Of a stretch of DNA of 64,000 nucleotides, positions 22,463 through 34,601 are shown in pieces. The translations under genes were made by a program, and so were the position numbers. Origin of the DNA: Sanderia malayensis (lineage: Eukaryota > Cnidaria > Scyphozoa > Semaeostomeae > Pelagiidae); NCBI GenBank assembly GCA_013076295.1, contig RQOL01000536.1:1-64000 (forward strand), in the 5' to 3' direction. Each line of letters starts with the position of its first letter. Position 1 is the first letter of the stretch. The notes below the pieces were generated by a model, which was given only the letters and a program-made list of their open reading frames with translations, was not told where the DNA came from and did no database searches.

Positions 22463-25400
22463 ATGAGCTCTGATGAAGACTCTGATGATATTTCGTTAAA
22501 AGATGAAAGTACAGGGTTACCAATACTCTTACTTGGAGCAGAGGAGCCAATTCCCAAGTATGAGCATGTTCTAGTTCCGTCACGGATTGCGACTGGACGC
22601 AAAAGGCCGGGAACTGTAATTCATCGCAGGAGCAGGACTGCTGTTGATGAGAGAGGACGCAATGTTTCTACCTCCGACGATGATGTGCATTCTCCAATAC
22701 TGTCAGAATCCGGGAGTGAGGGAGAAGTCCAAGAAAGTGGAACAGTAACTCCACTTCTTCCTGCCCATGAAACTGTTGCTGATGGTGGTATGTTCACATT
22801 TATTTATTGTCATATGCTGTGAACATTTAATTGTTGGTTATATATATTCTACAGCAGCTTTTTTTGTTATTTTTTTAGATGATACTAATCCACCTTGGGA
22901 GTTTGCAGATGATTTAAATGATGCATCAGATGTGGTGGTAAAGAGCAAAACAAGCTTGGCAGTTTTTTTGCCAAGCTTGTCAACCAAATTGATTTAGAGC
23001 ATAAACACTGTATAAAATGTCATACTTTTTCTGATTTGCAGGTCAGTAGTGAAGTGAGTGATCTATACTGCATAATGGTTTTGCAAGCAAAATCTTTTTT
23101 GAAAATTGATGCCAATGCAATGATATTTTTGATACAAGATTTTGATGTTGCACAAAAAATGCTGAAGGTAGACAAATTCATGCAGTCTCTACAGTTAAAC
23201 ATTTTTAGACAAATTTTTACATCTACATATTAATCAGCCAGACCAGACCCATAAGGCATCACACTGAATATAATTGATGTGATTTGATAAACTTATTATT
23301 TTATTTTATTAGATTCGTAGATTTCAAGTCCTTCAAAGAATTTTGTTTAAGCTTAACAGTGGTGATGCTTGGATACTTTCCTGCTCGTGTAGTAAAAGTC
23401 ACGAAAAATATGTAAATACTTTGGATAAAACATTAAATGTTGATTACGAGGGTATGACTTACTACTAATTGTTTTTATTTTATTGTTATGCCTTACATAG
23501 AAGCTTGCATTACTTCAAAATATATGTTTCAAATCTTTTCCTTTGCTCTTCTATGTTTGTAGGGTTGAGAAAGATTGTCAATGAGCATTACAAAGAATGT
23601 TTACATGTTGTTGTGGGTTATGACCTTATTAACATCTCTGACTCATTAAATGATGTTGATCCATTCCAAGTCATTCCAGGTGACTATTTTATAAAGTTGT
23701 ATTTTTGCATTTTTGTGTCTTCAACAATCCTATCATAGATTTTCTGATGACAATATTTTTTAGGTGCTGGTCCTGAACATGCATATGTCAAAGTAAATAA
23801 CAAGTTCTTCTGAGAGTTCTGATCGGTTACGGTTATTTAAATGTCTGATATCAATCAAATTTTTGTAGACTGTTGTCTTTAAAATTGTTTTTACGATTCT
23901 TGACTTTGTAGGAACTGCCAGTTGTTAGCGAATTGCCATTTTCTGCTGCAGAGCTCATATTGGTGAAGCCAAAAGATAAACCTTTTGCTGTTGTGGGTTG
24001 TGACAGGAAAGGGTTTGTTTGTTACCAGTGCAGTATAGGAAAGCATTCTTGTTTCCATATTAGCTCCTTACAGGCATACTTGAAAATTCACACAGAAAGT
24101 ATACCTGATTTTGTTCTTGAATTTGTGGACAAATGCAACCAGCTTTCTCAGTCTTGTATAAAGAGTAAATTTGTAAAGCCTCTGTCGCAAGGAAGGATTG
24201 CTTGGTGCACCACAGAGAGGCAAAAGAGGATTTATACACTGTCATCTCAAACAATGGAAAATGTTTTGGATGATGGTTCAATGGCTCTATTGCCTCTCGA
24301 TCATAACTGCATAGTTTGCAATGGTGAAATGTCCATTGTTCGGAAATTTGACACCTCTTCAAAACAACTTCTACTTTGGGCAAATGTAATTAAAGTTACA
24401 GGTGATTTTTTGTGATATTTCAATAACTCAGACAATATTGCTGTATCTTTTGTTGAACAAAGTTGAATCTAAATTTGCAAATCATTCTTTTGTATAGTTT
24501 TTGCTCGTGAATGTACTGTATGTGGACATGTTAGGATTTACGATGGCTCTGCCAATGGTATTCGAAATATGGGCTCTTTCTTGATTGGCCATGATGTCTT
24601 GAGAGATTATCTAAACATTTTCCTTACTGGAAGCAGGTAAATTATATCTGGGTTACTTGTGTAATATTCTTGAAACCACAAATTACTTCATTGATTTTTT
24701 ATAATGTTATCAGTTGTAGCATGGTTGGTTTTCATGAAAAGTGGAAGCTAAATTACGATGCGGCAGGTCAATCACAAAGTTTTATGATTAATTATCATCA
24801 ATTGCGCTTTTCCTGGTATGCATACCTTAGTCTGCTCGATATTGACTACAGCAGTGGCTTTGTTTGTGACAAATGTGGTCAATTCCCTGATGTAATCACT
24901 TGCGATGCAACGTCTCTTGGGTTCCGAAGGATATTTAGCCGTAGTCAATTTGTTTCATCTGCAGCAAGGATTGGACCAAGAAATGCTTTAAAAGGAAGAT
25001 AAGTAGCTCTTGATGTTTTTTTATACCATTATTCGACGAAGAATAGTTTTTTTACTTTTATAGTTACGAGACTGACCAATCTATACTCGCATTTACGTTT
25101 ATCTAAACTCGACTTTATTTGGCTTTACTAGTTTTAAAGTGAGAGTTTTGTTGGACAATAAAGAGTGCAGAGACCTTTTAACAGCCTATGCAGAGGGCAA
25201 TGATAAGATGTTGCAAGTTGCCCGTATGAAAGCACTGCTTCAACAGCATTGTCGTCCAGTTGCTGTATTTGTCACCTGGTGTGAAGAAACATTTGAGAGA
25301 CCTGACCTTTTCCCGCTACCAATAAAGAACTTTTTGCAGTGTATAGCGTCAGTGTCGCCAGTCTGCTCTTACTTCCCAGAAAGTAATGTTTTTAGTGACC

Positions 25401-26595
25401 TCTTGCAGGACATCAAGTCTGGGCTTGATATAACGAAATTCCCAGACAAGTTACATCGACTGCAGTGTTCTGCCCCTATTATCTTTGGCGTTATTTCGCA
25501 TTTTCCAGAGAGAACTCCCCCTGTGTCCGCATTGCAACTATTTGCCATGCTAGAAGAAAAGGTGGAGAAAACTTTTCAGCGACAACCCCATTTTCTTGAA
25601 CCAGCCAACGAAGAAGAGCAAGGTACAGAATTTTCATTTTTGCCGAAATGGCCGAGAAAAACGCAAAGAGGAATCTATTTTCAGGATTTGCAGGGTTCCA
25701 AAAAGCACGATAGTGTCACCTGTAATAAAGATTATCGAGGTCACCCTACTCTCATGCCAGGAATTTTCACTTTGTATTGTAAACATGGTATGGTTTACTT
25801 TTGTCATTTTACATTTGCCTTTATGTTTAGCAGTCAGTAGCAGATATTTTCAAATAATAACTTTACTGGTGTATGTTGCAGATATATGCTATGGATTTGA
25901 CGTGCTAGAATCACAGGAATCTCCAAACGTGCCATTCACGATATTTCGTACACGCTTCCCAATTGGTTTGTTAAATTTTGTCAACAATGTGTGGGTTTTA
26001 AGATTATTTTGTGCAATGTCCATTTCCATTATTGATCATAAATTGTTGAAATTTGTTTTTCCAGCACCAGAAACTGTTATTTATGACAATAGTTGTCATC
26101 TCCAGGATTATTGTTTAAACCGCGATCCTGGCTTCTTTAAAAATACAATATTTCTAGTTGATCGATTTCATTGGAAGAATCATAAAGGTTAATTTTTTGC
26201 ATATCCAATTTATAATTTCATTTCCATGTTTTAAGTCGATAAAAGAATGTAGAATCGAAGGCTATCAAAAATTGCTCTACATTATGTTTTATTATATTTC
26301 AGCTTGTGCCAAGAGCTTCCAATTGGATATCTATCCTCAATTTGACCGTCTTAACAGTCAAATTAACGAACAAAGAAACGCGCAACTAAAACATGTTAAG
26401 GGTCAACTCAGTTACATGAATCCGTCTAATTTCGTACACCATTGTAGATTAATACTTTGGTATTGTAACATGAAAACCATAAGTCCGCTCATGCATCCAA
26501 TAACTGAAAACACTTTTTTCAATATTTCAATTCATTCTTTTTTAGTTATATTATCTTATTTTTTATTGTTTTGCTCGAATTTTTCAATGTTGTAA
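22463..26595 (+). CDS. KDZ/Zisupton-type transposase (one broken splice donor)
   Basis: Thirteen exons: 22463-22787, 22879-22937, 23042-23167, 23313-23451, 23563-23679, 23764-23792, 23912-24401, 24498-24636, 24714-24998, 25132-25787, 25882-25965, 26065-26187, 26303-26595; 2,865 nt = 954 aa, all phases agreeing. Ser/Asp-rich N-terminus; Cys/His clusters (SCSCSKSH; CYQCSIGKHSCFH, SWIM-like; CIVC; CTVCGH); then the transposase fold with candidate catalytic Asp in TCDATSLGF, Asp in VIYDNSCHL and Glu in NSQINEQRN, plus VDRFHWKNH and HHCRLILWYC. These match the KDZ-type transposase core, also found in HMGXB3-like host proteins. It would cut at the TIRs and integrate the element. The donor after exon 9 reads AG|ATAAGT rather than GTAAGT; without that splice the frame ends in TAA. 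The start could lie upstream in an unseen exon. A domesticated host gene is less likely because target-duplicated TIRs enclose it. Confidence 0.8.
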
Positions 26596-27790
26596 ATTGT
26601 TTTTTTATTACATTTAACTTGAGGTTAATTTTTGAATTGGAAAGCAGTCGCTTCTCGCAAGACTTGATTGCTGATAACTAATTGGATTCTCGATTTGCTT
26701 TTTTATTTGTTTTGATCTGACTCAATGGACTCTTTATTCAAAGATAACTCTCATTATACCACCACAAAGTATGGTTACTATCGCAACCAAAATGGGTGAA
26801 CCCGTGCGTATAAATTGGAGTTTTATCTGAACCCGATGAAGATTTGTTGTTGTCTCGGCATTATGGTGCCAAGTCTAAGCTACACGTGTTTGATTTGTTT
26901 GGACTGAATTTATCATGGATAACTGCAAAGAAGTATCAGAGCGGTAGGACATATGAAATATTCTACTTTCCCTTTAAATATTGTAGACAATATATTGTTC
27001 GATGTAATGTATATTTTATTCAATTGGAACCATGCGCTTAGCAACCCGGTTTTTTAAATCATTTTTGCCACGCCACGGCCATGCAAATAGTGGGGTTCGT
27101 TCAGGAAGGCAACATTGCATAAAGCCCAAAATGTCAGAAAATTATATGAACTAAATAGAAATTTACATTTGATGATAAATTCGGAAATGATGCAAACAAT
27201 CATGAATGTTTAATGATACACTGACGAAAGTAAACCCCCAAAATATTGCATGAATACACCTTTTTTATTTAGGACTTACCTCATGTCTATTTTTTCAAAG
27301 TTCCATATATTTGGACTTGCCTTGACCACATTGAGGTTCTTCACATATGATGACCAAGAATAGCATCTATGCAACAGCAGCTTTGATGCTCACACTTTAA
27401 AAAAAAGAATTGTGGTTGAGTACAATGACTTCGAAAGCGAGAAAGTTTATCTAAAAATTACAATGTGCAGTTTGGCTCTAAATTGCTAGCACATATGTGA
27501 TTTTAAGTTTTTGCGGAGATAAAATTATTCAATTTCAAAGAGTTTTTCAACAACAATTCCGTTTTCAGTACTATAAATTCTTTAAGATTGTGTATATGCA
27601 GATGTTTACAATATGCTCTCCACATGCAGACCTTCTTCAACAAAGTTTTTTTCCAAAAAAGTACGTTTCTGAGTTATAGCTACTTATAATAAAGCTACTT
27701 TTATATTTTAATTTCCTGCTTTCTAGTTTGTGTCGTTTTAATTATCACTAACAATAATTTGAGAGGCAATAAACCCAGAATAGCTATATT
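26596..27790. other. Non-coding interior of element 1
   Basis: Transposase 3' region. AATAAA motifs near 27685 and 27769. No coding sequence seen. Confidence 0.5.
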
Positions 27791-27793
27791 GCA

Positions 27794-27831
27794 TTAGGGT
27801 TAGGGTTAGGGTTAGGGTTAGGGTTAGGGTT
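27794..27831 (+). repeat. Interstitial telomeric repeat (TTAGGG)6
   Basis: Six perfect TTAGGG units plus TT. It is the standard metazoan telomere sequence, here internal to element 1 and 8 bp before a pogo-like end at 27839. Confidence 0.97.
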
Positions 27832-27838
27832 GGCATTG

Positions 27839-27915
27839 CAGTCGAACCTCGCTATCTCGAACTTGCACAAGAATTGAAAATTTCTTCGATATGGCGGGAG
27901 CTCGAGATATCTGGA
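27839..27915 (+). mobile_element. Pogo/Tigger-like terminus fragment
   Basis: CAGTCGAACCTCGCTATCTC followed by further CGAGATATC-type blocks matches pogo-superfamily ends. No opposite end was found, so this is a fragment. Confidence 0.5.
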
Positions 27916-28127
27916 CTATTACCATCTCAACTTACCCAAACTCTGGGCGAAACGTTACACTTGTTGATGTTGTTCCTCCCACCTTTATTATTATGTATAT
28001 ACAGAAAACGCACTAAAATTGCATCTAATGTCCCAAGAACATTGCATTACACTTTAATCACTTCACAAAGTTAATGAATCCAGTTCATATTATTGCTTTT
28101 TACGTAAACATGAATGTAAGTCATTTT

Positions 28128-29500
28128 CAGTGGCGTAGCCAGAGCGGGAAGATTGGGGGGGGGCAAACAGGTAAGAAAAATAGCAGGGGGTCCGGGAATC
28201 TTCCCCCGGAAAAATTTAAGACCTCGCCTCTTAGAATGCTGGAAAACGGCTCTTTTTAGATGACTTATAATGAGCTATGCCATTTGTATATGTCGAAGTT
28301 TGGTTAATCAAACGTCAAAACAAAAATTTTTGCATTACCATTCCTCTCAAGTATTATTTTCTGATGAATCTTATCAGGCGAGAAATTTCTATGTTGAAAA
28401 ACTGTTTTCCAAAGACGCAAGTAAACGTTTATATATATCAATTATATATATATTATATAAAGTCTTAAACTAAGTCCATTCTCCTAGGAGCACACCGCAA
28501 AGCCTTTAACTTTCTTTCCATGGTAGACTGACGGAAACATGAGAGAAGATTTTCAAATAATATACAGTGGAATCCCGCTATAACGAACTCTGTAGGGACC
28601 GAGAAAATAGTTCGCAATAGCGGGAGTTCGTTGTACAGAAGGGACATTTTTATGAAGAATTCCAAACACAAATGGGCCAGAATGTCTGTTGGACCCTCCC
28701 TCAAGTATTCGCGCTTAAGTGGCACTTCCAAAAAACAGTTTACAAGATGACAACAGTTATTGCTCTGATAGATTGCAACAGGAAAAAACGCTCAAGCATG
28801 TTTGACAATGAAACATCACAAAGCAAAGTCGATATTACCACTTAATGTCAATTTTTGCATTACTATTTCTATTTTATCTACTATTATTTCTTTCTGCTCT
28901 GTTAAACAAAAAATATCAGTGATATGTTTTCTTTCCTTTTTGTTTTTACGTTTTGTTCCTACGTCATATAATTTCGAAAGGGTATTGATCTTCTTCGCAT
29001 TTCGTTCCCTATTTCCGCACAAAAAAGGCTTGATGTTTGAAGTCCACCCAGAGCTTGAAAAACTTCACCCTTGAGCTTGAAAAGCTTCACCCTTCGCGAT
29101 AGGTTTTCGCAAAATTGGTTATACCGAGGGTATTTGTGGTCAGGGGATCGGAAGCTTGGTTCGTAATAACGAAAGTTCGTTATATCCAGGGTTCGTTACA
29201 CAGGGAGTATTTACAGTAGGATTCACTTCCCAGAATCCAAGGGACCGGAGTTTTACTTCGTAATAGCGGGAAGTTCGTCATAAGCGGGGTTCGTTATAGC
29301 GGGATTCCACTGTACTGTTTTCTTTTTCTGTTGTTTCATTGTATGTTTCATATATTATCAATTTTTTGGCAAATGAAGCCTTGTTTTTTTGTTGTACCCC
29401 CCTACAAATTTTATTGCAGATTTGAACTTTTCTCAGAGACCAACTTTCTGCGAATTGGGGGGGCGGCTGCCCCCCCTTGCCCCCCCTCGCTACGCTACTG
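28128..29500. mobile_element. hAT-type element nested in element 1
   Basis: Ends CAGTGGCGTAGCCAG and, reverse complemented, CAGTAGCGTAGCGAGG, with an exact 8-bp duplication GTCATTTT at 28120-28127 and 29501-29508. G-rich blocks lie just inside both ends. 1,373 bp, of which 748 bp is a second, pogo-like insertion. No transposase. Confidence 0.9.
28565..29312. mobile_element. Pogo/Tigger-like element nested in the hAT element
   Basis: Inverted ends CAGTGGAATCCCGCTATAAC with TA on each side (28563-28564, 29313-29314). Inner parts repeat the TTCG..ATAGCGGGA-type motif several times on both arms. 748 bp, no complete ORF. Three-level nesting (pogo in hAT in KDZ). Confidence 0.88.
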
Positions 29501-29514
29501 GTCATTTTCCGAAT

Positions 29515-31245
29515 CACATTTCCAATAAAATGAAACTTGTTACATAGTTCACAACTAGCAGCAAAGAGTTCAGAATACAAAGAAAACATAATTTTGTTGG
29601 TACAGTCATTATCTAGACTGCCCCTTAGCTCTAATGTTTATGTTTTCAAACCAATCTCTTTATTTTCATTGCAAGACTTAAAGTTATTTGGACCATTCTT
29701 TTTTTGCAAACATTTTCGTTATCTTCAATTTTTCTTTAGTTTAATATAGCAAATGTCGTCTTCGTGTATCCAAATAATAAAATAGTATTTTAATACATGG
29801 TAATACAATGTTATGTGACTTACCACTTATCTTTCTTTAGCAAAGTCTTAGTCTTGTAGTCCATCGGCGTGACAAATACCTTTAACAAATGCCGTGTATT
29901 CTAAAAGTCGCAATGCTTAAATCTACCAGTCATGTCCCAAGACACACGCTTCCATGATTTCACTGGAATGTATAATTGGGTTGAATCCCGAGAAAATTCT
30001 AAACGTAAATGATGATATTGAATAGCCCTTCATAAAAGTCATTTGTGTACCCTTGTATAACTGAATTATTTTACTTCTCAAGAGGCTGTGGCATTTATAT
30101 GCAGTGAATTGTCAAAGGATCGGCAAAGGGGTCAAATAATGAGTAAAACACAATTAAATTTCAGATTTATTTGTAATTATGTGCATAAAACCAGACAATA
30201 TATTATTACATACTTGTAATTATGTGCACAAAACCAAACAATATATTATTATTAGATTAATGTATACCATATCTCTCACAACCATCGGAAAGTTGAAATA
30301 AAATCAAAGTAATATTTATTAGGTATTTATCAATATTAATAAATTTCTAAATATGAATAAAAAAACATTATCTGAATATATTATGATGTAATCTGGAATA
30401 AAATAATTAAAGCAACCATATATTTGATTAATTAAATATAGGCTATAAAATGCTAGTTTAAAAAATATAAAACTACGATAGCCAAAAATTTAACAAACTT
30501 AGTACTAAGCTCGATGAATTTTATAAAACTGTAAAAGTTTTGTTCTCGAAGACAAACACATTGACTTGAAAAAGGCATGGCCTCGGTAATATCAAAGATT
30601 TTGTTGATTTTTGTCGGAAAATAATTATATTTAAAGATATCGATTCGGGCAAGCAATTTAACAATGAATAGTATCACCAGAAGCTTCATGTTAGGAAAAC
30701 ATGAGAACACTTAAACGTTTTCCTAACATGAAGCTTCTGGTGATACTATTCATTGTAAAATAATTATAGTTTTCAAATCTGAGCTGCATGTGCTTCTTCT
30801 CAACGATTTGGGATTTTTATCAATCCAAATATGGTCAGCTGTAAAGAAATGAGGCAGTTTTAAATCCGGAAAATAAAAAGCCGATTAAGAAACATAACTA
30901 CCAAAACGCTATAATTGTCGTGCCAAATTAAGAAAGTTGAAAGTGCTGAAAATGCTGATCCGAAAATCTTATGAAAAATGGGTGTATTTTATAAGAAATC
31001 AGTCCCTACCAGGCCAGTTGATGTCAAAATATAGCTAATATTATGTGATGCATTTTTCTTCAAAATTATGGAGTATTTATAGCATTTCAGCATCTACGTT
31101 AAAGTCGATCTCAATAGCTAATGTTTTGAGTAAAAAATGTTTTTTATAATAAAATTATACTGTATTGATACTCCTTCTTCACAAACAATGTAGCTAATGT
31201 TTGACATATTTATTCTAGTATTGAGTATTCTTACCAGCACTTCTT
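29515..31245. other. Non-coding interior of element 1
   Basis: AT-rich, no coding sequence recognised apart from a weak minus-strand frame at 30453-30710 beginning with a hydrophobic stretch (MKLLVILFIVKLLA), not accepted as a gene. Two copies of a GTGCA.AAAACCA.ACAATATATT block occur at about 30180 and 30220. Confidence 0.45.
30661..30756. repeat. Perfect 40-bp hairpin
   Basis: Arms 30661-30700 and 30717-30756 are exact reverse complements around a 16-nt loop. Too perfect to be old. Possible sources are a recent local inverted duplication, a hairpin RNA precursor or an assembly fold-back artefact. Confidence 0.9.
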
Positions 31246-33940
31246 CTAATGTTCCTGAACAGAATTCTTCTGCATAATAATACGCTTGGCGCAAATTAGC
31301 GGCACTTTCTCCTCAAGATGCAAAAGAAATGCCAAAACCTATGAAGAATGAGGATGGAAATACACGAAATGATATCGATAGGAAAAATTGGCAGAGATAC
31401 AGGTAATTGGAAACAAAATGTAACAGTCTATTTACCTCAGCGAACAGGACAATTTTGACGAGATATGAGTACTTGTCTGCTGCAAATCCTGTGGCACTCG
31501 GTATGCCAGCAGTTGCATCCAAAAAATATCTCATAAAGCTTCTTTCCTAAAATTTGAATTGACGTTGTGCTGCTACATAATACTCAAAACATCAAATAGA
31601 ACAATATATCAATAGATCAATATAAAGATCAATTATGCAAAACAAGTAAATACTCCTACCATGTCGTCACTACCAAGAAGCCAATAGAAATTAAAAAAAC
31701 CCTCGAAAAATAAATCGTTCTTTCCAATTTCAAAGATATCCATTCTTTTCGATGGTACCTTTCTCTTCACAATCCCAACAGCGTATTTCTAAAAAAATGC
31801 AATTGGAAGATATATAAATTGAACACGCACGTCACTTGCAACATGCTATTAACTTTATTTCCCTTACAACATACCTTAATTTCTGCATCCCATCGTCGAA
31901 ACATCTCTTTTAAACTTTCATCCGATCTAAACTTTTGAATTCTAAAAATGAAAACGTAGTTATAAATCATTGAGTATCGAATATTGCTATCGAAGTATGT
32001 GGATGTCACACATGACAGAAACTGTATAGATAGGATTGCAACAGGATTTACCCTTGCATCTCACTAGATTTGACATTGCACCCACACTTCCAAGTTCCCG
32101 GAATTTGTGAGACACTTTCTGAAACGCAAGCTTTATGAAAATGTGACTTGCAGTCAACACAACCAATACAAGATAGGTCCATCTGGAAAAGTCGTTGCAA
32201 TATTGCCTGGGGAAACACAACACAATTCAACCCAGCTGAACATGTTTCTGTCTTTGAACAAGTACAATCAGTAGTGCTTTGAATGCCTTCGCCTATCGGC
32301 ACGACAACTGTGTTGTCAATGTTGGGCTCAGCAAGCTCTGGTGGCGCTACTGCTCCAATGAATTGGATGCATGAATCCAAGACATGATCCATCTCATCAA
32401 CTCTCATTGATGGATTTCTACAATTTGGACTGCGAAATAAAATTTTGGGTTCAACATCAGGCCACCATGCTGGTTTCTTAGCTTCTTTCCAATTCGCTTG
32501 ATTCTTCATATCTAAAATTACAATATAGATTGATTAATGAATGACATGGGCATAGGAACTGGAGGGTGGGGGGGGGGGCTTTTTTGGCAAACTATGCAAA
32601 GCTGTTTTTTCAAACCCAAAAGTGCCTCCTCTAAGTTCAAAAGTAATTGGCCTCGGAGTGGTTATGTGCCCCCCGATTTGACCTCGGTTCCCACTTTCCC
32701 ACTTTTTAAATGCTTCTTGTGTCCCTAATATAGCACAGTATGGGTTGTATAGCAACATTAATGGTGCTCATGCCCAAATACAACCAAAACATACCAATTC
32801 CAGTGATGATTTGTGAGATCAATTTTCGCTTTCTGCCAATTGAAAATGAATGAACATTCTGTGTTGTCAAAACGTCCACAATTTTGTCATCAATACCTAT
32901 TTTGAATAAAAAAATAATTTACAATCCTGTGTACACTATCCAAATCACATTCAACCTGTTCAGTAAGGGATTCCAAAATGTCTTGAAGGTTCAAAGAAAG
33001 TCAATGGCAATATCATAAATTAAAGTAAGTGAAATAAAAAGTTCTGTTTCTACCAGATTCCTCAGCTATATCATCTTCTTCTCCTTCATCGTTAAAATCG
33101 ACACCATCAGCTTTCATTCCCTCAAGTACAATGGAGGTAAACTTCTTTGCCACACTCTTACTTTTGCCAAAGGCTTCAAACTGTTTTGGACCTTAAATCA
33201 ATGAAAATCAAATTTAGTTTACCAAAGACCCTATCTTCACATTACTAACATCTAATAATTTAGCAATATAAATAATAGAGCAAATTTAAAATTTGGAAAC
33301 TACAATTCAATTTAACAAGAAGAGTTTCTACTAACCTGAATACTTTACACACAATTGGCCATCATTTGTTTTTACTAGTGTCAATGCCAGAGTTGGTGTT
33401 TTTGTTCTGTTATACCACTTTGTGAGCTTTAAATTATAATAAAATCAAAACCGTAAACTTACTGCTTGGAAACAGTATCACTGATATAAATTTAATGTCT
33501 TTTGCACCTGCACAGTGTTCTAAAGTAATAAATTAACTCACCATAGCATTCAAAGAGGACATTTTAGAAGTATCAAGCTTTCTTCGTGCAGATCTATTCT
33601 TGATAAATTCATTATCTGTTCTAATTCTCTGAAATGACAAGACAGTAATGAAAAGTTAAACCACATCACAATGATTATAAATAAAACAACAATTACAACA
33701 ATACAATGTAAACATATTATAATATATAAACATTAGTAATAAAAATGATAATAAAAAATTATGGAAGGGGTATTTGAACCACATGGGACATGTTGAAAGA
33801 ATATCCACAATTTATCATCATATCATACATACCCTTTTCTTTTGAGGTGCTGAAATTATATCAACATCAACAGATTGTGCATTTTCATCAATAGTTACTT
33901 CAGATTGCACATCGTGATGAAAGGTCGAACTTGAAGCCAT
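31246..33940 (-). CDS. Accessory gene of element 1, PHD-like zinc finger protein
   Basis: Minus-strand exons (high to low): 33940-33833, 33628-33542, 33426-33336, 33191-33054, 32896-32795, 32511-32052, 31941-31875, 31788-31660, 31546-31436, then a possible last exon 31338-31246; phases agree and give ~461 aa. ATG has A at -3. Basic N-terminus (PQKKR; NRSARRK) suggests a nuclear protein; a conserved-looking W..AKKPAWWPDVEP block starts exon 6. Cys-rich region: CTCSKTETC, then CIGC-x2-C-x3-HFHKAC and GTWKCGC, the spacing of a PHD finger, which reads histone tails or DNA-bound chromatin. The C-terminal part (FEGFFNFYWLLGSDDM; RYFLDATAGIPSATGF) is not recognised. The end is uncertain: another frame at 31315-31240 reads more like protein. 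Position inside the TIRs, convergent with the transposase, suggests an accessory transposition factor. Confidence 0.65.
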
Positions 33941-34600
33941 TGTTGTTAACTCGAATATATATAAAACTGTACACTACTGAACACTGATAATGCTAACTGT
34001 ATAATAAAATAATAATATGTAACTTGTATATACACTGATTTTCTGATAAATACGCTAATCTGATCAAAAACACTCACAAAACAGATGCAAAAATGCAATC
34101 ACAAAATACCAAGCAAAGCAAATAGATTACATGGTCGTCTTTGGATGAAATAATTCTAATCTGAATGACCCAATGCAGAAGAACATTAGTAAAACGTGCG
34201 AGCCTGATATTTTTTGCACGGAAGGAAGTTCCAAATGATAAAGTTTCCCGCCAAAAATTCACTGAAAATAAAATATTTTATATTTCTATAATAGGCAAAC
34301 ATGCATGCAACTGTAACTAATTTCTTCAATTTAAACTGCACTTTAAAAATATCATATAAATTACTACTTCTTATGCCTTACTGTCTATTCTTCAACCTTT
34401 CCCTACCCCTTGTTGGGCGCCGTGCCACGTGTAGGTGGGGTAGAAGAAGCAAGTTTCAAATTTTTCCCGCTAAAATTTTCGAAATAATTTTGCTCTGCAT
34501 CCCCTAGCCCGTCAAACTGCGGCTCCACGGAACTTCCTAAACCATGTAACCTGAGGCCCCTTTTGTGCCAGCGCTCATGCTCATAACGAGTATTTGTCAA
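33941..34600. other. Non-coding between accessory gene and right TIR
   Basis: Upstream region of the minus-strand accessory gene; likely its promoter and 5' UTR. No other gene seen. Confidence 0.45.
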
Positions 34601-34601
34601 A

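Noticed and set aside
30453..30710. Minus-strand 85-codon ORF with signal-like start
   Set aside because: Its first codons come from the 40-bp hairpin arm; no further support.
32545..32730. Possible hAT MITE with G-rich block
   Set aside because: The left end resembles others (G run after GGAACTGGAGGG) but no matching right end or duplication was found.
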